Positions 25,192-32,351 of a DNA stretch of 51,760 nucleotides are shown here, one piece after another (within the stretch, counting starts at the first letter, position 1; every line of letters starts with the position of its first letter). A program made the position numbers and the translations under genes. Source of the DNA: Cryomorphaceae bacterium (lineage in GTDB: Bacteria > Bacteroidota > Bacteroidia > Flavobacteriales > Crocinitomicaceae); contig JAJTDX010000003.1 of NCBI GenBank assembly GCA_021298235.1, positions 1-51,760 on the forward strand. Reading direction: 5' to 3'. Below the pieces are notes generated by a model, which was not told the DNA's origin, did no database searches, and saw only the letters and a list, made by a program, of their open reading frames with translations.

Positions 25192-25554
25192 ATGAATAGT
25201 GAACTGAACAACGAAATTTTTCAAAATCTCTTGGAAGAAGCGGATGAATACGAGCTTATCTGTGCATCCATCTATTACGTACCTGTTGAAATACAACAAC
25301 AAAGTCTGCTCCGAAACGCGGAATATCTGCATGAGTTTCTGTTTGACAACTATCCCCAAGGTTCTTTCACAGAAACCACCGACTCTTCTTTGATCGAGAC
25401 TGAAAACACCTTATTCCTAACCTCTCTAAGCAGGGAACAGAAGACAGAGCTTTACAAGGCATTTATGTCACCCTATGCAATCATCGAGGATCTTCTAGGA
25501 CTCAGCAAAGATGAACGAGAAGAGTTACTCACTGAGCTGGGCATTACTATCTAA
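25192..25554 (+). CDS. Acidic helical protein of unknown function
   Basis: The 120-residue protein is strongly acidic and mostly helical (EIFQNLLEEADEYELICASI, LSKDEREELLTELGITI), without signal peptide or known motif. It lies 73 bp after paralogue B on the same strand. A long T-run followed by an A-run near 25165-25182 lies just upstream of its ATG, so it may have its own promoter or be the last gene of the WYL operon. I do not recognise the family. Confidence 0.65.
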   Translation: MNSELNNEIFQNLLEEADEYELICASIYYVPVEIQQQSLLRNAEYLHEFLFDNYPQGSFTETTDSSLIETENTLFLTSLSREQKTELYKAFMSPYAIIEDLLGLSKDEREELLTELGITI

Positions 25555-25555
25555 A

Positions 25556-25580
25556 AACAAAAATGCCCCTTGAAGGGGCA
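25556..25580 (-). terminator. Intrinsic terminator after tRNA-Ser
   Basis: On the minus strand a 7-bp GC-rich stem (TGCCCCT with AGGGGCA) is followed by TTTTTGTTTTTAG, a good T-run, 12 bp after the tRNA-Ser 3' end. It begins 1 bp after the stop codon of the plus-strand 120-residue protein and may stop that transcript as well. Confidence 0.82.
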
Positions 25581-25592
25581 AATCATTTTCTT

Positions 25593-25680
<88 letters not shown>

Positions 25681-25684
25681 GGGG

Positions 25685-25714
25685 CAAAATTAAGAATAGT
25701 TTGATAACTGACAA
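25685..25714 (-). promoter_or_regulatory. Promoter of tRNA-Ser
   Basis: On the minus strand TTG (25714-25712) and TAATTTTG (25692-25685) are separated by 19 bp, an exact match in layout to the tRNA-Val and tRNA-Asp promoters. The -7 box ends only 4 bp before the mature tRNA 5' end, so the transcript may start at or very near that end. Confidence 0.75.
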
Positions 25715-25751
25715 GTCAGCCATCAAAAAAACATCATGTTTTTGAGTGTAA

Positions 25752-26255
25752 TCAGTTCTTGGGACCGATCTTGATGGTGAAATTGGACTGTAGGAGGCTG
25801 GCTCCGGGATCTTTAGAGTATCGAAGGTCTTTTGTTGTTGTTCTTTTTGCATCATTTATTGCTTCGACTACTGTTCCATTCTCATCTACGAGCAGCTTTA
25901 AACAGATTGTAACATGTTCAGCAGATTGAATTTTGCTCAGATCTGGTTCTTTCATGCGCACTCTTCCTCCCATTCTGGAGGTAGCATTCTGGAAATTCTC
26001 CAACTCATTTTGCTTTTGCTCCAGTTTTTTGGTTCTTGCTGATAAGCTATCCGACAATGATTTGACTTGCGATTGTAATTCAACTATCTGTTTGTCCCGA
26101 ATGGAAAGAATACTGTCGCAGGTTGCTTTTTCTCGTGCATTTTTTTGAATGGATTCATTGAGTTGCGCTTTTAGTTCTTTTTTGGATTGCGCATAACCAC
26201 TTGAAAAAAGAGTGATTAAAATAGTAGCAAAGGCGAGCATAAGTAGTCTGAACAT
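25752..26255 (-). CDS. Exported coiled-coil protein with a shortened TonB-like C-terminal domain
   Basis: The 167-residue protein has a signal peptide ending near residue 22 (GYAQ) and a coiled coil at about 25-92 (KKELKAQLNESIQKNAREKA and onward). The C-terminal domain at 97-167 matches the one in the TonB-like protein at 9719-10459. GRVR, then I-Q, then VTICLKLLVDENGTVVEA, TTTKD and RYSKD align without gaps, except for a 14-residue internal loss where the longer copy has the helix IINQVIAAVKSQ. It has no transmembrane anchor and no ExbB/ExbD partner. It may be a periplasmic or surface-associated relative with a different job. Confidence 0.75.
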   Translation of the reverse strand: MFRLLMLAFATILITLFSSGYAQSKKELKAQLNESIQKNAREKATCDSILSIRDKQIVELQSQVKSLSDSLSARTKKLEQKQNELENFQNATSRMGGRVRMKEPDLSKIQSAEHVTICLKLLVDENGTVVEAINDAKRTTTKDLRYSKDPGASLLQSNFTIKIGPKN

Positions 26256-26354
26256 GCGATATAAATTAGTTCTCGTGAAACTAATTAAAATTCCTTAATA
26301 AGCTATTGTTCGTATAAATTCAATTACTGTCTAGAGTACGTTTGTCAAATAAAC

Positions 26355-26382
26355 AAAGGCCACCCCGTTCGGGGCAGCCTTT
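26355..26382 (-). terminator. Terminator after the SprB-repeat gene
   Basis: AAAGGC pairs with GCCTTT and CCCCG with CGGGG around a TT loop, with a small internal mismatch. It lies 28 bp past the stop of the minus-strand SprB-repeat gene. The T-run is modest, so the call rests on the strong stem and its position. Confidence 0.7.
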
Positions 26383-26409
26383 AGTGCAACATTAAATTTA
26401 ACCTTTTTA

Positions 26410-27207
26410 TTATCGAACAATCAATGTTTCATTATGCTGTGTACCATTCGCTTTTCTGAATTTCACAGTGTAATTTCCAATACCCAATTGTGTTCCCTCC
26501 ATGGCATTCATCGTTTGAACAAGTGTACCAAACTGATTGTATATTTCAACCACATCCGTAGCGTCTGCATTTCTGAAGTTTACTGTACCGTTGCTAGGGT
26601 TTGGATAAACTACAGGAAACTCGTTTTCACCAGCGGTCGTCATTCCCAACATGCCTGGATTGAAGAATAATGGCAATTTCTGTGTTACTGTAAATGTCTT
26701 CGTGTTTTGACAACCAGCAGCAGTTGTGATTGTAACGGTATACGTTCCGGCAGAAAGACCATTCTGATTCAACTGACCTTGCTCTAATCCAGATCCGTTT
26801 AAAGTAGTCCACTCCACTGTATATTCTGATGTAAGTCCACTTACTGTAAGATCTATGGAACCATTCTGACCACCGTATGCAGTAACTTTCGTTACCGAAC
26901 CTTCAATTGTAAGAGCCTCAGGCTGGGTAAGTACAAAATTCTGAGTTACAGAATTCCCATTAGCATCAGACACAATTAAAATGTATTCGCCTGCAGAAAG
27001 ACCGTAGACATTCGCAAGATTATCACGAGTTGACCAGAAATAATTATATGGTCCAGTGCCACCTGTTGCGCTTACAGAAATTGAACCGTTGAATTCACCA
27101 TAACAGGTTGGATTGGTAACTTCAGATTGAAGAGTGATGCCTTGTGCGAAAAGACCTGTTGTCATTACTGTGGCAAGGATCGCTGAGAAGATGTTTTTTG
27201 TTTTCAT
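26410..27207 (-). CDS. Secreted SprB-repeat protein with a T9SS type A sorting domain
   Basis: The 265-residue protein has an N-terminal signal peptide ending at LFAQ (residue 22). Two SprB-type repeats follow, at about 25-95 (NPTCYGEFNGSISVSATGG, then GLSAGEYILIVSD) and 98-178 (GGQNGSIDLTVSG, then GLSAGTYTVTITTAAGC). The C-terminal T9SS sorting domain at 198-265 has VVYPNPSNGTVNF, a GxY-x-V-K-F strand and an LIVR end. It should cross the inner membrane by Sec and be exported or attached by the type IX system. SprB itself is a giant adhesin, so this is a minimal relative. It could act as an adhesin or a matrix protein. Confidence 0.9.
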   Translation of the reverse strand: MKTKNIFSAILATVMTTGLFAQGITLQSEVTNPTCYGEFNGSISVSATGGTGPYNYFWSTRDNLANVYGLSAGEYILIVSDANGNSVTQNFVLTQPEALTIEGSVTKVTAYGGQNGSIDLTVSGLTSEYTVEWTTLNGSGLEQGQLNQNGLSAGTYTVTITTAAGCQNTKTFTVTQKLPLFFNPGMLGMTTAGENEFPVVYPNPSNGTVNFRNADATDVVEIYNQFGTLVQTMNAMEGTQLGIGNYTVKFRKANGTQHNETLIVR

Positions 27208-27513
27208 GACTTTAAGTTTTATATTTTAAATATTGGTTTCGTTTTGATTTCTGAAACAAAGTAACGGCACGAACACCCCTCATTCCAACAAAACCTTTAA
27301 AACGGAATGCAAAATCAATACTAGTGTGTAATTGGACCTACGTAGTTTCGCGGATGCATGTACTTAGAACGATATAGTTTAAGTCGAATGATCAAGAATT
27401 CGAAATGCAATTTAAATGGGTAATTGTCCCGCTCAGGCTCCAAATTCAACGCTTCACACAATTCGAAAGAATTATTCTCTGCTTTTCGTACTTTTACAAA
27501 ACTTCACATCGCC
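27208..27513. other. 306-bp divergent intergenic region
   Basis: This gap lies between the start of the SprB-repeat gene (minus) and the GWxTD gene (plus). On the minus strand TTACTTTG (27264-27257) with a TTG 21 bp upstream (27288-27286) is a near-consensus promoter for the SprB-repeat gene. Open frames through the right half continue into the GWxTD gene but lack a good start. I see no RNA gene or repeat. Confidence 0.5.
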
Positions 27514-28956
27514 ATGAGACAGTTACTCCTTTTTCTTTGTATAACTATATCCGTCTGCAGTATTGGACAGGAGCAAAGATTGCGTGCGTACATAGATACC
27601 AAACAATTTTATGCACCCGGCGCAGGTAATTATCTGGAAGTATATTTTCAATTTGTCGGTTACTCTTTGAAATATCAAGGTGTGGAAAATGGGCTACAAT
27701 CTGAAGTAACGGTTAGTCTAAACGTATTGAAGAACGATAGTATAATTCGTTCAGATGCATATCTTTTACAGAGTCCTGTGATGCAAGACAGCATTGTCGA
27801 TGATTTTTACGATCTAAGACGTTTCGCTCTGGAACCGGGAAAATATGTATTAAGTGTTTCAATGCAAGACCACCTTGCGCAAGGAAAGGAAATTGCAGCA
27901 TTACAGCCGATTGTAATTGAGGACCTCGGGAAAGGTGTTTCTTTTTCGGACATTGAAGTCATCGAATATGGCAAAAAAGGAGGTGAAGGATCTCCGTTCT
28001 ATAGATCGGGTTATTACATGCTTCCTAGACTGTCCACATTTTTTCCTGAACAGTTAAGTTCGCTACCGGTTTATTTCGAATTGTATCATACCAACACTTT
28101 AAAAGATACGGTGTGTGCATTGAAACAAACAGTTGTGGACGTCGCCACCGGAAGTGAATTAAGCAACCTGACGATTTTCACAAAGATCAATACAGATGAA
28201 GTAATTCCGGTTATACGAAACGTGGACATTTCAGAAGTTCCAACTGGCAAATACGCACTCACCTACACTCTTCTTTCAAGATCTATGGAGGAATTGTGCA
28301 GTCAAAGCTATCTCTTCGAACGCACCAATGACATTGAGGTAGCGTGGAATCCTGACAACATAGTTCTCAATCCGAATTTTCAGGCATCGATCACCGACGA
28401 CAGTACCTCCTACTTTCTGGAAAGCTTAATCCCAATTAGTAATCCGGCTGAAGTAAGGAATATAATCAGCACGCTCAAAAAACGCGACAAAGATGCCGAA
28501 CGGAAACATATTCAGGCATTCTGGAGTCAAACTGCGCCCACCAATACCTATGATAAATGGATGCAGTACAAAGGGCAGGTTCAACTTGTGGAAAAATTAT
28601 ATTCAAACAACTTTCAGGAAGGTTTTGAAACTGACCGCGGAAGAGTCTACCTGCAATATGGTGCTCCAACGACAATTGTTTCGAAAGAAACATCCCCAAC
28701 TGAATATCCATATGAGATTTGGCAATACAACAAGATCGGGAAGTTTAGCAACAAACGCTTTGTCTTCTACAACCCGGATTTAGTCAACAACGCATACAGG
28801 TTATTACATTCTGATATGATCGGTGAGCTAAAGAACCCTTCCTGGCCCCTAACCTTGTCGAAGCGCAATACGAACAACGGCACAGTAGACGATCCCAACT
28901 CTAATACAATGGATCATTGGGGAGGAAACAGCAACGACCTTTTCAGACAGTATTAA
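27514..28956 (+). CDS. GWxTD-domain exported protein
   Basis: The 480-residue protein starts with a signal peptide, RQLLLFLCITISVCSIGQ, which is why the ATG at 27514 is preferred over an in-frame start at 27424. The N-terminal two thirds are beta-rich, with Ig-like strands. The C-terminal quarter is a GWxTD domain, with YSNNFQEGFETDRGRVYLQY, where GFETD (about 370-374) takes the place of the GWxTD motif, then YGAP and YPYEIWQY. GWxTD proteins are widespread in Bacteroidota and Acidobacteria and lack an assigned biochemical role. It is followed by a glycosyltransferase 15 bp downstream. Confidence 0.85.
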   Translation: MRQLLLFLCITISVCSIGQEQRLRAYIDTKQFYAPGAGNYLEVYFQFVGYSLKYQGVENGLQSEVTVSLNVLKNDSIIRSDAYLLQSPVMQDSIVDDFYDLRRFALEPGKYVLSVSMQDHLAQGKEIAALQPIVIEDLGKGVSFSDIEVIEYGKKGGEGSPFYRSGYYMLPRLSTFFPEQLSSLPVYFELYHTNTLKDTVCALKQTVVDVATGSELSNLTIFTKINTDEVIPVIRNVDISEVPTGKYALTYTLLSRSMEELCSQSYLFERTNDIEVAWNPDNIVLNPNFQASITDDSTSYFLESLIPISNPAEVRNIISTLKKRDKDAERKHIQAFWSQTAPTNTYDKWMQYKGQVQLVEKLYSNNFQEGFETDRGRVYLQYGAPTTIVSKETSPTEYPYEIWQYNKIGKFSNKRFVFYNPDLVNNAYRLLHSDMIGELKNPSWPLTLSKRNTNNGTVDDPNSNTMDHWGGNSNDLFRQY

Positions 28957-28971
28957 CCGTACCGGAGCACA

Positions 28972-29997
28972 TTGAACACACTGAGCATTGTTATTCTAAA
29001 TTGGAACGGAAAACATTTTCTGGAGAAATTTCTCCCATCCGTAGTACAGTATTCCGGTAACGCAGAAATAATAGTTGCAGACAATGCCTCAACGGATGAT
29101 TCAGTCGCTTTTGTTCGTTCGCACTACCCCGACATTCGAATAGTTCAAAATTCCAGCAATGGTGGTTTTGCTCAAGGATACAACGACGCATTGAGTCAAA
29201 TCCAGAGTGAATTTTATGTACTACTCAACAGTGACATTGAAGTTACGGAGGGATGGCTCATTCCGTTAATTGAAGCCATGAAAGACCCGAGCGTTGCCGG
29301 TTGTCAGCCAAAAGTTCTTGCATACAACGAACGTGACAGCTTTGAGCATGCAGGCGCATCAGGTGGGTTTCTTGACGAAAATTACTTTCCATTTTGCAGA
29401 GGACGAATTTTTGATCAATTCGAAAAGGATCTCGGTCAGTATGATGGAACAATGGAAGTTTTCTGGGCTACCGGTGCCGCACTCGTAATTAGAGCTGAGC
29501 TCTTTCACGAAGCTGGAGGTTTTGATACTGCATTTTTCGCACACATGGAGGAAATAGATCTTTGTTGGCGGATCAAAAAAAGAGGGTATCGCTTTCTCGC
29601 TGTTCCGAATTCAGTGATCTATCATGTTGGCGGTGGCACCCTACCCTACCTTTCTCCGAAAAAATCATATCTCAATTTCCGAAATAGTTTGTTTATGTTG
29701 GTGAAAAATCATGAAGGAATGCTTTTTCCAAAACTTTTCATACGGATGGTACTCGACGGAATTGCCGGGATCCGTTTTCTTATTCGTGGGGAATGGAAAC
29801 AACTTCAAAGTGTATTTAAAGCGCACCTAGATTTTTACCAACGACTGAACACCTTGCTCAGACAAAGGAAAGAATTGAAACCATTGAACGAAACTTTCAA
29901 CGCTACTGGTCTGTACCGTGGCAACATCCTTTGGTCCCGCTATGTAAAAGGCATAACAAAGTTTAGCGAGCTGAATCAACGTCTTTTTTCAAAGTAA
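28972..29997 (+). CDS. Family 2 glycosyltransferase
   Basis: The 341-residue protein is a GT2 (GT-A fold) glycosyltransferase. It opens with LSIVILNWNGK, has ADNASTDDS, the metal-site segment VLLNSDIEV near residues 83-91, and FWATGAALVIRAELF with FFAHMEEIDLCWRIKKRGY, typical of rhamnosyl-type transferases of cell-surface polysaccharides. The start is TTG at 28972; no ATG lies near the conserved N terminus. The last 22 bp overlap the 3' end of aroQ on the other strand. The acceptor is unknown. Confidence 0.9.
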   Translation: MNTLSIVILNWNGKHFLEKFLPSVVQYSGNAEIIVADNASTDDSVAFVRSHYPDIRIVQNSSNGGFAQGYNDALSQIQSEFYVLLNSDIEVTEGWLIPLIEAMKDPSVAGCQPKVLAYNERDSFEHAGASGGFLDENYFPFCRGRIFDQFEKDLGQYDGTMEVFWATGAALVIRAELFHEAGGFDTAFFAHMEEIDLCWRIKKRGYRFLAVPNSVIYHVGGGTLPYLSPKKSYLNFRNSLFMLVKNHEGMLFPKLFIRMVLDGIAGIRFLIRGEWKQLQSVFKAHLDFYQRLNTLLRQRKELKPLNETFNATGLYRGNILWSRYVKGITKFSELNQRLFSK

Positions 29998-30389
29998 TCC
30001 AGGGCAATCGAATATCCTTTCAGCCCAAATCCAAAAATACATCCCTCACATACCGGCGATAACAAAGATTCATGTCTAAAAGATTCCCTTGCGGAAATAT
30101 TTGAAATATGCACCTCCACTACTGGAACAGTAATAGCATCAATGCAATCCCTCAGAGCCACTGAGGTGTGGGTGTATCCTCCAGCATTCAGCACTATTCC
30201 GTCATGTGTACTGGATTGAAGACAGTTAATCAACTCGCCTTCCACATTGGACTGGAAATAAGATAAATCTGAGGTATGCTGCAATTTCAACTCCTCAAGA
30301 TAGGCTTCGAACGAACGATTCCCATATATTTGTGGGTCTCTGCTTCCGAGAAGATTAAGATTCGGACCGTTGACGATAAGGATTTTCAT
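29976..30389 (-). CDS. aroQ: Type II 3-dehydroquinate dehydratase AroQ
   Basis: AroQ dehydrates 3-dehydroquinate to 3-dehydroshikimate in the shikimate pathway. The 137-residue enzyme starts with IVNGPNLNLLGSRDPQIYG, containing the catalytic tyrosine region (Y22). It has NAGGYTHTSVALRDCI and the EVHISNISARESFR segment with the active-site histidine. Length is normal. It is divergent from xerD with only 6 bp between the start codons, so each promoter must lie within the other gene's start region or both mRNAs are leaderless. Confidence 0.95.
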   Translation of the reverse strand: MKILIVNGPNLNLLGSRDPQIYGNRSFEAYLEELKLQHTSDLSYFQSNVEGELINCLQSSTHDGIVLNAGGYTHTSVALRDCIDAITVPVVEVHISNISARESFRHESLLSPVCEGCIFGFGLKGYSIALDYFEKRR

Positions 30390-30395
30390 TGAGAG

Positions 30396-31301
30396 ATGTC
30401 TACTTGGGACCGCTATATTAAGGATTTTGTTTCTTTTCTGAAAATTGAGAAGGGATTATCGGAAAATTCGATTTTAGCCTATCAGAATGATGTTGTTAAG
30501 CTCAAAGAATTTGCTGAAAGCAATTCGACTGAAGCTACTGCACTATCCTATGCACAGCTAAAGGAATTTGTAGCAACCTTATACGATCTTGGTCTGAGTG
30601 CACGGACACAGGCGCGGATCATAAGCGGAATCAAACAATTTTTCTTGTTCCTACTGATTGAAGACCTAATCAAGGATGACCCCAGTGAGCTGCTCGAAAT
30701 GCCTAAGCTGGGAAGGAAATTGCCTGAGGTGCTAACAATTGAGGAGATAGATCAACTCATTTCCGCCATTGACATGAGTAAAGTTGAAGGGCACAGAAAC
30801 AGAGCCATTTTAGAAACCTTATACAGCTGTGGCTTGCGGGTTTCCGAATTGGTAAATCTTCGATTTTCTGACTTGTATTTTGAAGAAGGATTCATCCGCG
30901 TAATAGGAAAAGGGAACAAGGAACGACTGGTACCGGTGAGCAAAAGTGTTGAGAAAGAGATCGGGTTGTACAACGATCATATCCGGAGACATCAGAACAT
31001 CCAGCCCGGAAACGAGAACATCGTATTTTTAAACCGAAGGGGCGCTCAACTTACACGAGTGATGATCTTTACCATTATAAAAGATCTTTCGGCGACTATT
31101 GGACTAAAGAAAGTTATTTCTCCGCATACTTTCAGGCACTCATTCGCAACGCACATGATTGAAGGAGGAGCAAACCTGCGCGCAGTACAGGACATGCTAG
31201 GTCATGAATCTATAACAACGACGGAGATCTACACGCATCTCGATCAACGATTCCTCAGAGACGCCATCATCACTTTTCATCCAAGAAACAACGGTAACTA
31301 G
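30396..31301 (+). CDS. xerD: Tyrosine recombinase XerD (or XerC-type)
   Basis: The 301-residue protein is a site-specific recombinase that resolves chromosome dimers at dif with a XerC partner at cell division. The N-terminal core-binding domain spans about 1-100. The catalytic domain holds the full set: R148 in CGLRVSEL, K172 in GKGNKERLVP, H244 and R247 in HTFRHSF, H270 in MLGHESI and nucleophile Y279 in TTEIYTH. No integrase-like insertion or att site is seen nearby. It is an ordinary housekeeping Xer and not part of a mobile element. Confidence 0.93.
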   Translation: MSTWDRYIKDFVSFLKIEKGLSENSILAYQNDVVKLKEFAESNSTEATALSYAQLKEFVATLYDLGLSARTQARIISGIKQFFLFLLIEDLIKDDPSELLEMPKLGRKLPEVLTIEEIDQLISAIDMSKVEGHRNRAILETLYSCGLRVSELVNLRFSDLYFEEGFIRVIGKGNKERLVPVSKSVEKEIGLYNDHIRRHQNIQPGNENIVFLNRRGAQLTRVMIFTIIKDLSATIGLKKVISPHTFRHSFATHMIEGGANLRAVQDMLGHESITTTEIYTHLDQRFLRDAIITFHPRNNGN

Positions 31302-31303
31302 AT

Positions 31304-32329
31304 TCAAGCTGGAATTCTTGGATTGACCAGCCTAAAAAACAATGGTGGAATTAGCGAAAGTATCATCATTCCCGGATAGCCCGTTGGCATCATAGGTGAA
31401 TCCTGGTGTGATTCCAGCACCTGATAAGGGCGATCTGCTTTAAAATGGTGATCTGAGTGACGCGTCAATTCAAAGAGAACTACGCGACCAAGAATATTAT
31501 TAGCGTTCCAGGAATGCATGCGTTTAACAGCTTCATACGTGCCATTCTCCCTTTGTTTTCGCATTAAGCCATAATGCTCGATGTAATTTACCGTTTCGAG
31601 CAACAGAATTCCAATCCCTGCAACAATCAAGAAATTAAGCAATGCCTGCACCCCCATAAAAGAATAGATCGCCGCACAATAAATAACCTGTACCAATGTG
31701 TAAACCACCATTAAATTTGAGAGTCCCAGTCGACTTTTTTTCATGATTCCCATACGAACCCACTCAATCTTCCATGCTTGAAAATAACTGCCAAAATGTG
31801 AACGAAACCAAAAAACATAGATCGGTTCATTTCTTCTTGCTGTTGCCGGATCCGCGGGCGTACCAACATTGGTGTGGTGTCCGCGGTTGTGGTATGGTAA
31901 AAAATGGTTTTCCAAAGAAGAGAGAAGCAGCAGCTCCCCTATTAGTCGTTCCAATCGATTTGAGCGATGTCCTAGCTCATGTCCCACATTTATCCCAACG
32001 ATTCCGCACATCATTCCCATGGAGACTATCGCTCCGGTACTTTCTGCCGAACTCTGAAAATCCTCACTGAGAAACCAAAACAAAAAACCATATTGTAAAG
32101 GCAACATACTGTACAAAAGCCAACTGTAAAAAGGATCATTCTCTGCAGACTCCCGCATTTGTCCTTCCAGGTTTGACTCATCAACTTTCATTATCAGCTC
32201 GAGAAGAGGTACACAAATGAAAAAAGTTACAACTGGCAGAAATGTCCACCACCCTTTGAAATAAAAACCTATTCCGACAGTTAGCGGCAACAGAAAAATC
32301 GTGAGGTATTTTAACTTTCCAATATGCAT
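31304..32329 (-). CDS. AlkB-like integral-membrane alkane/fatty-acid monooxygenase
   Basis: The 341-residue protein has about six hydrophobic spans and the complete histidine clusters of AlkB-type di-iron hydroxylases: HELGHR (117-122), H147-NRGHH (to 152), NYIEHYG with H252 and RHSDHH (290-295). The NVGTPADPATA segment after the second cluster is characteristic of AlkB and not of ordinary desaturases. AlkB hydroxylates the end carbon of medium or long alkanes using rubredoxin electrons. No rubredoxin or rubredoxin reductase gene is in the window. The native substrate could also be a lipid. It converges on xerD with a 2-bp gap and follows rimO in direction. Confidence 0.9.
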   Translation of the reverse strand: MHIGKLKYLTIFLLPLTVGIGFYFKGWWTFLPVVTFFICVPLLELIMKVDESNLEGQMRESAENDPFYSWLLYSMLPLQYGFLFWFLSEDFQSSAESTGAIVSMGMMCGIVGINVGHELGHRSNRLERLIGELLLLSSLENHFLPYHNRGHHTNVGTPADPATARRNEPIYVFWFRSHFGSYFQAWKIEWVRMGIMKKSRLGLSNLMVVYTLVQVIYCAAIYSFMGVQALLNFLIVAGIGILLLETVNYIEHYGLMRKQRENGTYEAVKRMHSWNANNILGRVVLFELTRHSDHHFKADRPYQVLESHQDSPMMPTGYPGMMILSLIPPLFFRLVNPRIPA

Positions 32330-32351
32330 ATAAGCTCATTTAAGGCATTGA

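Noticed and set aside
27405..27629. 74-residue frame overlapping the GWxTD start, and the 30-residue N-terminal extension of that gene from 27424
   Set aside because: The signal peptide begins at the ATG 27514; the upstream frames show no protein-like pattern.
30396..31301. XerD-like gene as the integrase of a mobile element
   Set aside because: It is flanked by housekeeping genes, has no tRNA or att repeats beside it, and has the length and motifs of chromosomal Xer.
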